NCBI GenBank assembly: GCA_905221605.1
Contig: CAJNDS010001646.1
Span: 706,116-770,115, forward strand
Length of the DNA: 64,000 bases
Source of the DNA: Symbiodinium natans
Taxonomy: Eukaryota > Sar > Dinophyceae > Suessiales > Symbiodiniaceae
Direction of reading: 5' to 3'
In this document: positions 42,861 through 52,536 of the stretch, one piece after another
Numbering within the stretch: position 1 is the stretch's first letter
How the letters are laid out: every line of letters begins with the position of its first letter
Translations under genes and position numbers: made by a program
Notes under the pieces: generated by a model
The model's database searches: none
Seen by the model: the letters and a program-made list of their open reading frames with translations, nothing else
What the model was told of the DNA's origin: nothing

Positions 42861-42955
42861 GTTGGACGTGCCTGTCGTGGCCGCTGCCGACAGTGCCTTG
42901 GACGAGCTGCTGGCCGAGGCGCCCCCGGAGTCTTCAGCCCCCCCGAAAATGAAAC
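42861..42955 (+). CDS. Exon of unrecognised gene
   Basis: CTTCGAG|G acceptor. It reads LDVPVVAAADSALDELLAEA then PPESSAPPKMK with G/C third positions. Acidic helix followed by a Pro/Ser linker. The donor is unresolved. Confidence 0.45.
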
Positions 42956-43184
42956 GACCCAGAAACTTCTAATCCCAAACCCTAGCGGTTTAGGGTGTAG
43001 GTTTAGGGTCAAAAAGTCCGAGGCACAGAAACGTGAAGCACTAATGCCTCTTTCTGACTCTACGGGGGGGGGGGGTTGATGTGCATCTCGGGGGCTGATT
43101 GTCAGGCCACGAAAGCCCTCAACTGGCACCACAATGCAACCAAAGCCGTTTAACTGGTGCAGCGTTCTTCGAACTCTCCCCTTC

Positions 43185-43281
43185 GACAAGTCCCTTGAGC
43201 CTGTCGAAAGCCAAGGCGACCCGGGCGGGGCTCCGCGTGTCTGCGCAGTCGCAGCTTGGCTCAGGGGTCCGTCAACGCAAG
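43185..43281 (+). CDS. Exon of unrecognised gene
   Basis: G/C-biased frame reading SLSKAKATRAGLRVSAQSQL then GSGVRQRKR. AAGAG|GTGGGG donor at 43282. A second open frame exists but has poorer codon bias. Confidence 0.4.
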
Positions 43282-44131
43282 AGGTGGGGAATCCCCCTCC
43301 CCCCCCCCCCCTCCCTTAAACCCTGAGCGCGAAAGACGCTGAAACCTAAGCCCTATGTTTTCCAGCCTAGTAAGCCCTAACCCCTGAACCCCCCCTCCAA
43401 TGCGCACGCGGCAAGAGCTCTCGTTCCCAGGCCGGCGGTCGCGGCCAGTGCGGAGGCCCTAGAACTCGAAAGGCCGAATGGGCCGACATTATGTCTAGAT
43501 AGGTCTTCTTGCTTGAAGCTGACTCCAAGGGTAGTTGTGTGGCACCATCCGTGTAACAACCCTAGGACTGACTCGCTTCTCTAGGCTTGCTTGAGAATAC
43601 CCAGGCTTGGTCCAGCTGGTTTCCTAATGCAGCCACTGTCCCCATCTGCATCCTTCTTTCGGGTACTTAGGTACTTGTATACCATTCCCTAGATGCCATT
43701 TGATCTCGGGGTTGGACTCAGGCCGGTTTTCGTTCAGGATCCGAAAACGAGCATGGCAGCGGAGAGCGCCATCTCTACATCGAGATCCTTGAACCTCATT
43801 CTCAGACGTGGGAGTCAACAACACTGTAGATCCCCCCCCCTCTCCCCCCCCCCCCCCCGAAGCTTCTTCGAAAGGCCAGTAGCTGTACTCTGAGCCCTCA
43901 CATCTTCCCAGGTGCTCACAGAGGCCGGCACGAGCCGAACCAGCCCACGCACCCAGTCTGCCGTGGCCATCGGATGCAAAAGAAGTAGAGGAAAGGGAAG
44001 CAAGCGAACCGCTAATAATAATGATCAGTGAAGACACGTCGTGCACTGTTCACGGACAGCTGCTGGCATCCCGAGTGGGGTGTGGCAGTGTTGTCTTTCG
44101 AGTCGTGTTGACGGTGCCTCTCGATTCCCAG

Positions 44132-44228
44132 GCTCTCGATCCCAGTTTGCTCCCATGTGAAGCCTCGCATGCCGAGGCGGTGTGCAAGAACTTAGCCCTA
44201 AATGGAATCAAGTCGCTGGCCCAAGCAG
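44132..44228 (+). CDS. Exon of unrecognised gene (97 nt)
   Basis: Clean signals: GATTCCCAG acceptor and GCAG|GTACCA donor. It reads ALDPSLLPCEASHAEAVCKN then LALNGIKSLAQA. Helical; no family recognised. Good support for coding, none for function. Confidence 0.6.
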
Positions 44229-44648
44229 GTACCAGATCCGAAAGGTGCAACACAGAATGTCTTGAGAAGGGGCACGAAAACATGCACCCCAAACAATTCC
44301 CGAGAAGAACGTCCTCAAATCTCCAATCTCAAGTCCCCCCCAAATCCGGGACAAGAATAGCCTCCACCCCCCAAGATCAGAGGCCAGACGAACTCCGTGT
44401 TGCATCCCGGCGGCGCCCGAGGCCGTCGGCAAATCTACTACAGATTTTTGATGTATATGTTTTTTGTTGCAGTTATGTATATGTTATCAAACTTATCTTA
44501 TGTATGCATGGGTGCGTAGATATTATGTATCATATGTTATCTGTTCGTATACACACCCTATGGGGTGAAAGCGTTTTGGGGTGGATTTCGGCGCGAACTA
44601 ATTAAGCTCAACACAGCCCCAAAGGCCGATCCTTGCCAGAGGCCCAAC

Positions 44649-44790
44649 TACACCCTACACCCTACACCCTACACCCTACACCCTACACCCTACACCCTAC
44701 ACCCTAAACCCTAAACCCTAAACCCTAAACCCTAAACCCTAAACCCTAAGCCCTAAACCCTAAACCCTAAACCCTAAACCCTAAACCCCT
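44649..44790. repeat. CCCTACA then CCCTAAA array
   Basis: Eight CCCTACA heptamers pass directly into about twelve CCCTAAA heptamers, two homogenised variants side by side. Confidence 0.95.
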
Positions 44791-45904
44791 GCCTCTCAGC
44801 CCTGGAAGCCCAAAATCTGGCCGGAGGCGCCCTGCCGAGAGTCACAGGCGCATGGGTTGTGTGGTGTCTGGCGTAGTTCGAAGGCTGAGACTTCTTGCGT
44901 GGTGCTGGGGGGCGAAATAGGCTTGCTGGGAATCTTTAAGGATTGGCGGGAGATAGGGTTACAGCGTTTTGGCGTTTTTGGCCTGTAGAGCGCTGAAGGT
45001 GTCGCAAAGTGCCAGGACTGTAGGCCTTACAGTTGTAGGCCTTACAGTTGCTGTTGCGGTTGCTTTAGGACTTTAGGTTTTTGAGGCTCTTAGAGTCTTG
45101 GACTTATTGGGCTCTTTAGAGCTTCTTGGTGGCTGCCTCAAACCTCGAAGCACACGGTGCTGAGCTACGAATCCTGCATGGCCCGTGTGGCTCGTCAACG
45201 CCAGCCGCTAGCAATTTCTCTTCGGAGTTTTCTTGGGTTTAGGGCCAGTTTAGGGTTTAGGGTTTAGGGTTTAGGGTTTGGGGTTTAGGGTTTAGGGTCT
45301 TCTAATAGGAAATGTTGGGTTCATGGGGAATTGCAAGTGTGGTCTAGCTCCTTTATGCGCTTATTTTGCTTTATGCTATAAAGACCCATTTGTACTATGA
45401 TTGGTGTGCGTGTGTGATTCCATGTTTGCGCCTATATATACGAAATGTTCAGTAGAAAAAAGGGTAAGTGAAGTAGATATGTCTGAATAGAGTAATTAAT
45501 AGAGTATTATCTAAGTACGAAATTTCTACGAGGGAGGGTTACCAACATCATGTTTCGGACATAATTTTGCTAGTGCATTCAATTTGAGGTTTATATTGCG
45601 AATGAAATCTCAGAAGATAATAGAAATACATATATACGTCGCACACAGTTCTCTCGTCGTAACTCGCTTTTTTCACATCTTTATATTCGTTTATTGTTTT
45701 CTTGTCAGTGACTCATGGGCTTTTAGAGAGTTATTGTGGCGTTTCGTGCGCATTACTTGTTGTCTTCTTCCCACACATCCTCTGTGGCAATAGGTAGTTG
45801 AGACGTGCAGGAAGCGCTCTCTTTCTTCGCTGATGCAAAAGCACTATACTCCTTCGAAATGATTGACCCCAAGCCCTGAACGCTAATAGCCCCAAAGCCC
45901 CAAA

Positions 45905-46095
45905 TACACCCCAAACCCTAAACCCTAAACCCCAAATACTAAACCCTAAACCTTGAACCCTAAACCCTAAACCCTAAACCCTAAACCCTAAACCCTAAAC
46001 CCTAAACCCTAAACCCTAACCTCTAAACCTCTAAACCTCTAAACCCTAAACCCTAAACCCCAAACCCCAAGCTCTAAGCCCTAAAACCCAAGCCA
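45905..46095. repeat. CCCTAAA array
   Basis: About 20 heptamers with a perfect core at 45957-46018 and CTCTAAA and CCCCAAA variants. Opposite-orientation tracts lie at 45238-45298 and 46202-46300. Confidence 0.95.
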
Positions 46096-46672
46096 CCTCA
46101 ACCCGCAAGAGCAAGAGGGAGGGGAGACAGCGAGCATCCCTCGGCCAGGCCTCGCTTCGCTGGTCACCTGGGCCAGTCCCGGGGCCTCTTGGCACGAAGA
46201 GGTTTTAGGGTTTCAGGGATTTGGGGTTTTAGGTGTTAGGGTTCAGGGTTTCGGGTTTGTAGGGTTTAGGGTTTGGGGTTTTAAGGGGTTTCGGGGTTTT
46301 AGGCCCCAAGAAGCGCTTTCCCAGGCTCTGCGCCAGCTGTTGGCCGCGTCGGCATCAGGGCCGACACGGACTCCAGGCGCCATTTGGTGAGTTAGAACAG
46401 AACCTGAGCTCATTGCCCAACCAACTAGGGGGCGGGGGGGGGGTCCTGAACCCCACTGATACAGGTGAACGTTCGAGGGTTGGACAGGTTTAAGGGTCCC
46501 AGCGCGCCAGATGCCCAGCTGCCCGGTTTGGGATGGCATATCTCTCTCAAGGAAAAACAAGAAGAAGGACAACCAAAAAGGGCACAGCCTAACGACCGCC
46601 CCAGGACCCATGACATGCTTCGGCAGGGACCATGCCTGTTCACATATGTTTTGCGGTTTAGGGTTTAGCGCC

Positions 46673-49497
46673 ATGCTGGCCGTCCTGGTGCTCCCCATCG
46701 CTCTGGCTGTGGTCACGGGCCTCTGTGTGGTCTACGCCGTGATGAGGCCCGTGCCTGAGCAGCAACCGGCAGGGTCTTCAGCCTTAGCCTTGAAGTCGGA
46801 AATGTAGCAAGCGAACCACGCCCGACGCCCAAAGATCCAACGCCGGGGGCCCAATTTTTAGGGGTTGCAGGCTGCCAGCAAAGCCCCAAGGTTTGAGAAG
46901 CCAATCTTGACCGCGTGTTGAAGACACCCAAGGCCCAGCAGAGCTTTGCCCAATACCGCACGAGGGCACCTGACGTTGGCCCCAGCCACGTCCAACCACA
47001 GGCTTGGCAATCGCCGGGCGGCTTGGGAAGTGCAGGGGGTTCTCCGACTGGGGCCCCGACAACCTTCACATCGCTAGATTCAATAGATTACAGCTGCAAA
47101 GGAAGGAAGTTTGAGAGTGACAAGAGTGTAGTCCGCAGGTGGTCATCTGTGTCGGCGATTCCATCACGAAGGCTCGTTGCACAGGGCTCATTCTTGCAAT
47201 AAACCATGACCCTCAGCTCGCAAAAAAAGGAGATTGGGATTGTGAGCTCAAGAAGTTTCCCTTAAACAATATACGAATATACTGGTAGGAATAGAACAAA
47301 ATCGTAGTATATCAATATAGTCATTTAGCAATACAAGAACTTGAAAGGTTAGAAGCTTTTTGCAGGCCACCGTCTCGGGTGATTGGCTTGGTCTCTTGCG
47401 GAAGCGGTTTCCCAACCTCCGCTTTGTCAATGCCGGTGTGAACGGGGACTGCGCCTACAACGTGGCAGCCAAGGCCCCCTGCAACTTCAGAGCATGCTCA
47501 GTGCATCCCCCACATGTTTGTTGCTGACGAACAAGTATCATATTCCAAAGAGGGAGGCACTAGGGTTCGGGAGGACTTGTGTAGTCGCAGCTCACAGACC
47601 GGTTGGGCCCGGCGACCAACGGGGGCTGGACCCTCTGACGGCACAGGACCATGAAAAAAGCAGCAAAACCCGAGGACGCAAGCTCCTGCAAGGTTATAGG
47701 GTTTATGGGGTTTATTGTGTTTTATGGCATTTTATGGTTCATACGGGGGGTTAGGGGTTTTGGGTTTAGATGGTTTATAGGGTTTACAGGGTTTTTTGTG
47801 TTTCACGGGGTTTTATAGGGTTTCCACAAGATTTCAGAGAATTTCATAGGGCTTCCTAGGCTTCAATCGTGGTTTAGTAAATCTCTCTAAGCCGACTTGT
47901 CGTAGGCCAAGGCGATCCGCGATTGTCAGCCGGTGGCGGTGGTCCTCCTCGTGGGCACCAACGACGCCAAGGCTGTTTGTTGGCATGTTTGGGGCTTTCC
48001 TAATGCCTGAGGCTTCTGCTTCAGAACTTTAAGAGGTGTTCATTTTTGTTAGGGTTTAGGGTTTAGGGTTTAGGGTTTAGGGTTTAGGATGTAGGGATTT
48101 GCTTTTGTTGAGGTTTTGCGACTGCTTGTTAAGCCCAAGCCCGGAAAGGCCGAAGTCAAAGCAAGTTGGGGCAAGCACAGCCGGCTGTACAATGGGCTGC
48201 CGCAGGAGTGAGGGGTATTGGAGCTCTCAAGGCTTTTCGCGGAAGGCTAAGACCCCCCAGATCAAAAGCCATTGGCTTGCTTCTTTCTTGTTTCTTCATT
48301 TATTTTTGCGCTTGTGTGTGTGTTTTGGTTTTGCGAAGGAGCCCAGCTACGACTTCTTCCGGGCTTCGCTGGCCTCAGCCACGGAGATCCTTGCGGCCCC
48401 CGGGCGATGCCCGGCACCTCCTCTGGCAGTGCTGACGCTGCCGATGCTCGGGGAGGATCCGGGGCACTTCGGCAACAAGGAAGTGGCATCCTGGCTTCTC
48501 AGATTTCAAGCAAGCATATTGGGAGGACACAGTTCTTAGGTACACATGTGGGTAGCTGTGCAGGCTGTCTCCCAATTTTTCATGTTTTCACTGAAGTACC
48601 AACTGCAACATATTCTCAAATGTTCGTCCCAGGGAAAAAGGTCAGCTTTCTTGGGTGTTATAGGACGAAGCTACACATCGTCTCTTCTTGCCGTTTGGCT
48701 CTGATACATGTAGATGTACTATACTGTACACAAGCCCTGCGCAGAAAATGACCAAACATCGCTCTGAAATTCAACATCGGAGGAGTAGCAATGAGCATCA
48801 GTTGGAATGAGACAACAAGTTGCCAAGGAGACGCACGGATGGTTTAATGAGGGAAAGTGATCACCAAACCTATCAGTTCCGTTTTGGCGCCTCAAAACTC
48901 CCAACCCGTGGGCAAGTATCCGGCCCTGAAGGAAGCAGGAGCACAAGCAAGCACGCTGAGACCCTATGCCCAGACATGTCAGCTCCGAGCTCCCAGGTCC
49001 CCAAGTACAACCGGGTGCTGGAAGAGGCGGTGGCGGCCCAAAGAGCGAGCGGTCGCGACCTCGAGTTACTGGAGCTCAATGCTGCGCTCTGGGACCGTGC
49101 CAAGGACCGGTCTGGGTACGTGGAAGGGTAGCTCAGGGGATGTCTGGTGACGAAGCCACGCAGAATTTTGCTTTTAGCTAAGAACAGACGTCTCTAATAA
49201 AGGAGCTTCTGCTCTTCTTTCGCAAGGCTGGTTGCAAGGCTCTACGTGGATTAGGTTGATTCAGTGATGCTTGCCGAGAGCACAGCCCTTCTGTGCCGGG
49301 TCTAGTTCCCAGTTCTTCCCCGGAGGAACTCCGGTCCGCCTCCTCCGCTCCTCTGCCTCCCCCGCCGCCCGTGGAGAAGTTCATGGGCCTCGTGTGGCTC
49401 GGCGCCACGCTCCATTATTTGCTGGGTTGGAGCTGGGACGCGGTGGGCCGGCGCCAAGGGCAGATGGTGATGTTCGATGCCCTGCACCTGCGCCTCG
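46673..49497 (+). CDS. SGNH/GDSL-family hydrolase with N-terminal membrane anchor, seven exons
   Basis: Exons, phase-consistent: 46673-46750 (ATG; MLAVLVLPIALAVVTGLCVV then YAVMRP, signal anchor); 47139-47171 (VVICVGDSITK, block I with nucleophile Ser in GDS; GC donor); 47366-about 47458 (ATVSGDWLGLLRKRFPNLRF, VNAGVNGDCAYNVAAK, block II Gly; GC donor); 47906-47971 (AKAIRDCQPVAVVLLVGTND, block III Asn); 48339-48482 (starts EPSYDFFRASL, ends VLTLPMLGEDPGHFGNKE); 48997-49127 (VPKYNRVLEEAVAAQRASGR and on); 49313-49497 (ends MVMFDALHLRLG, block V Asp and His). The last junction joins GG|T in phase. A final exon beyond 49497 is missing. SGNH enzymes cleave esters or lipids; the anchor suggests a secretory-pathway or membrane location. 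Substrate unknown. Confidence 0.8.
47690..47860. repeat. GGGTTTATG/GGGTTTTATA tract in intron
   Basis: Degenerate telomere-like units within the SGNH gene, between its third and fourth exons. Confidence 0.75.
48048..48094. repeat. TTTAGGG array in intron
   Basis: Six clean TTTAGGG heptamers inside the SGNH gene. Confidence 0.95.
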
Positions 49498-49911
49498 GTA
49501 AGGAAATGCCAGGTGTGTTCATCTCAAATTGTACATAAGTCCATACCTACATTCCCGTTTGCACGGCTCATCGTCGAAAGCTAGGGAGGTGTCGCATCCT
49601 CTCGGTGGCCTAGGAATGATGCAGGGGCAGCTGTCGTGGCGCACCTTGTTACCAACTGGCTGGTGAAGCATGTGAACACCGGGGCGGCTTCTGAAGAGTT
49701 GCAACGCTGGTAGCGCTCCGACTGCAAGCACAAGGCCCTTGAAGAGTTCTGCCTCATTCTGCCGTCCTTGTTGCGTAGAACGAGGGTGTTGGCTTTTGGA
49801 AGGTCTGAAGGACCCTGCCTGCCAACAATCTTGAACCGGCAAAGTGTTACATTCCTGCCAGACGGAACTCCGGACCCAAGACGGGCGGTGGTGGCCAAGA
49901 CAGCACGCGCA

Positions 49912-50085
49912 TGAGCGAAGTCTGGCGCCTCTTCGCCGACGAGGACATGGCATGTCTGCAACCTTGCCAATCGCTCTCTTTTTTGCGCATGCGGGCCGGG
50001 GGTCTCCGCATCCCGAAGTCTGCCCAGAACAAGCATCCTCAATTCCAACCCCCCGTGCTGGAGACATCGCCTCTGGACTCTTGAA
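49912..50085 (+). pseudogene. Possible reverse-transcriptase tail remnant
   Basis: Reads MSEVWRLFADEDMACLQPCQ, SLSFLRMRAGGLRIPKSAQN and stops. The LRMRAGGLRI motif resembles the L-P-x-R-x-G-G-L-G segment near the C-terminus of non-LTR retrotransposon polymerases common in dinoflagellates. No RT core is nearby, so at most a fragment. Opposite-strand open frames here look non-coding. Confidence 0.25.
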
Positions 50086-50607
50086 GCTGCACATAAGGCG
50101 CTTAACTCGGCCACAGCGAGTCGCAAAAAAGAGTTCGCCGCGGGAGGTTGGGATCTCGTTTGGGTCAGCCTTGCAGTGGCTGAGGGCCGCTTTCGGACAT
50201 CTTAGGAGACAACCCTCAAAGTGGCAAGCCATCCCAAACCATCCCCCATCATAAGCATTCCCCTTCTAAGCTCATGCTGCAGCCAGTCACGGGCTTCGGG
50301 GCACAGCTCTGGCAACAATGAGAGCAGCTCTCTCTGTCTCTGCTTTGCTTCGGATATTTACGCTGCTCGAATTCGGGCTGAACCTCCAACTGACAACAGA
50401 CTCCCTCATCAGACTCTCCTCAGACTCTCATCAGACTCTCCAGCCACGCTGTTTGCTTAAGAACCCCCCGCAAAATAGTAATCCCTAAATTACCCTTGAA
50501 GGACGAACATTCGTCATTTCTTGTGGGGCTTCTTGAAGCAGCCGGGAGGCACCCGGAGTCTGGGCGACGCCACGCCGACGAAGGCGGGGAATTTCGGGGA
50601 CGTGGCT

Positions 50608-50730
50608 TTGGGTTCAGGGTTTAGGGTTTAGGGTTTAGGGTTTAGGGTTTAGGGTTTAGGGTTTAGGGTTTAGGGTTTAGGGTTTAGGGTTTAGGGTTTA
50701 GGGTTTAGGGTTTAGGGTTTAGGGTTTAGG
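50608..50730. repeat. Perfect TTTAGGG array
   Basis: About 17 consecutive perfect heptamers, the longest clean telomere-like tract in the window. Confidence 0.97.
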
Positions 50731-51336
50731 GCCAGCGGCTTGCAAGAACCATCCCGTGAACCCCTTCATGAACCCCACTTTGGCTGCACCGGTTCAGGAG
50801 TATCACCTGAGATTCTTCCGCATTGCCCAGCACCCAGTGGCCCAGCGGACTTGTTTGTGTTTCTGTTGCAGCTTCCCACGAACCGAAGTCTGACTTGCCA
50901 CTGGAGAAGCACGCGCCCCATTGCAGTATGGCTCAAGGGATGCTGAAGGACAAAGGTTCCTGAAGTCAGAGGTCCATGGAGGCCTCTCAGTCGCAATAGA
51001 GGGGAAGGGAAACAAAAAGGAAGAGACCTCCCTAAGAACAGCGGGGAGATGAACAAAACATGATACTCGGGAGCCCTTTCTAACTTAATAAACAGGTAGG
51101 GGAGAGCGGGGATCTTTCCATTGAGTTGTAGACGTATGCATGTGTGTGTGTGTGTGTTTGAAAGAAAGAAAGGTGCATTAAATTGAATAATCTTCCCTGC
51201 GGCGCAACCCCCCCTCCCTTAAGTAGGACCCTTCTCTTGGGGTCCTTGTCTGTTCTTGTTTGCGCCTTCCTGCGCCTTTTCGGCCTGATTGGATGGTGTT
51301 TCTGAGGTTTACCCGGTGGCCAGCAACAGCACGAAA

Positions 51337-52176
51337 ATGGGCGAGGAAGTTCGGCTACACAATTTGGCTCCGAAGGAGCAAGCTGAGCGGCTCCCCCTCT
51401 GGAAACGCTGCTTGGTGGTCTTGTCACTTGTCCCGGTGGTGAATTTGGTCCTTGTGCCATTCTATGTCAATCCTCCACCAGAATCCATCAGAGCGATTTT
51501 GCAAACGACCATGATCGTCAACTGCCTGGCCCTGGCACGGATACACTTCGACGTGAAGCTGGACGATGCTGCGGAAGAGGATGCGGCGGAATTCAAGCGA
51601 CTCCTTGGTGACTATGCTCGAATCGTCATGAACTCTTTCAGCTTGAACGTGTTCTTGTTGCTCTTCGTGGTGCTTGCCAATCCAACCAGGACCAGGGCAA
51701 GAGGCATCGAGGTTTGGAAGTGCTTGCGCTGGGGAGTGCTCATGCTCTTCTGGCTCATGGAGTTCTACCTCATCCAACTGTTCAATATGTACACCTACTG
51801 GGGAAGGATTGTGTACCAGGACGAGAGTCTGGCGGTCTTCGGAACCCCCACGGGCGTCCTCATCTACGGGGGTGTGCTCTTTTGCATCATTGTTGGCAGC
51901 TTGGCAATGGTCAACGAGGTTGTGTTCAACCTGGCGGAGGAGCATGAGAAGGGCCTCTTCCGGACCGAGAAGCAAAAATGCCCCTTCATCTACTCTTTGC
52001 ACAAACTCCCAGCAACACAGTCCAAGCTGGCCTTGGAGGGCCTCACATACAAACGGCTGAGGCCCTTCAAGGACGACTCCCTGATGCTCTACAGAGTTCT
52101 GTGCTCTGCTGGGCTCGAGCCTTCAGACTGTTTGGATGTGATAGCTGCTCTTCAAGAGTATGCAGCAGCACTTTGA
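51337..52176 (+). CDS. Single-exon multi-pass membrane protein
   Basis: The ATG at 51337 (AAAATGGGC context) opens a 279-residue protein ending at TGA 52174-52176. The frame is open upstream to 51289 without an ATG. Hydrophobic spans lie at about residues 25-47 (VVLSLVPVVNLVLVPFYV), 97-118 (SLNVFLLLFVVLA), 128-152 (GVLMLFWLMEFYLIQLF) and 170-193 (GVLIYGGVLFCIIVGSLAMV), with a weaker one after residue 54. The loops are acidic (DDAAEEDAAEF). The cytosolic-looking tail has charged and Cys residues. I do not recognise the family. No intron over 840 bases is unusual here and may indicate a retroposed copy. Codon use is strongly G/C at third positions. Confidence 0.85.
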   Translation: MGEEVRLHNLAPKEQAERLPLWKRCLVVLSLVPVVNLVLVPFYVNPPPESIRAILQTTMIVNCLALARIHFDVKLDDAAEEDAAEFKRLLGDYARIVMNSFSLNVFLLLFVVLANPTRTRARGIEVWKCLRWGVLMLFWLMEFYLIQLFNMYTYWGRIVYQDESLAVFGTPTGVLIYGGVLFCIIVGSLAMVNEVVFNLAEEHEKGLFRTEKQKCPFIYSLHKLPATQSKLALEGLTYKRLRPFKDDSLMLYRVLCSAGLEPSDCLDVIAALQEYAAAL

Positions 52177-52536
52177 GCCCCCAGCCCTTGCTGCACGATG
52201 TCCGGGCTTTGCCCCCCTTCCTTATACAGGCCAGGTGGTCTCCTTTCAGAAGGACTTCTCTGTTCGTTTATAGGTTTGTGACGAGAGTCGTGCCGGGGTA
52301 CATCCTTGGGAGTATGGCTTGTGGAGTCAGGTAAAGAGACCACCAACCAGAATAAGTTGTCTGCATCCTGATGAGTTTAAATCTAGCAGTGCTGAAATGG
52401 ATGAAGCGCTGCGCGCGTTCACCACATCTTGGAGGTAGATCCTCACTGCACGTGCCTGTGTTATTTACAAAGGAATGCAATTGGATTCTGATCCCGTGCC
52501 GTGTCGGAGTTTCGGAAGGGGGGTGGGGCCGCTCAG

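Larger units (their letters stand above)
44229..46672. other. Intergenic stretch with telomere-like arrays and an AT-rich core
   Basis: No exon supported. An AT-rich region at about 45330-45800 contrasts with the GC-rich flanks. Long CCCTAAA arrays lie on either side of it. Confidence 0.5.

Noticed and set aside
49519-50232. Minus-strand open frame of 237 codons
   Set aside because: Cys/Arg-rich irregular sequence without domain or codon bias; overlaps a + strand segment that looks like a polymerase relic.
50608-50730. True chromosome end
   Set aside because: TTTAGGG repeats are perfect but flanked by unique sequence on both sides, so this is interstitial.
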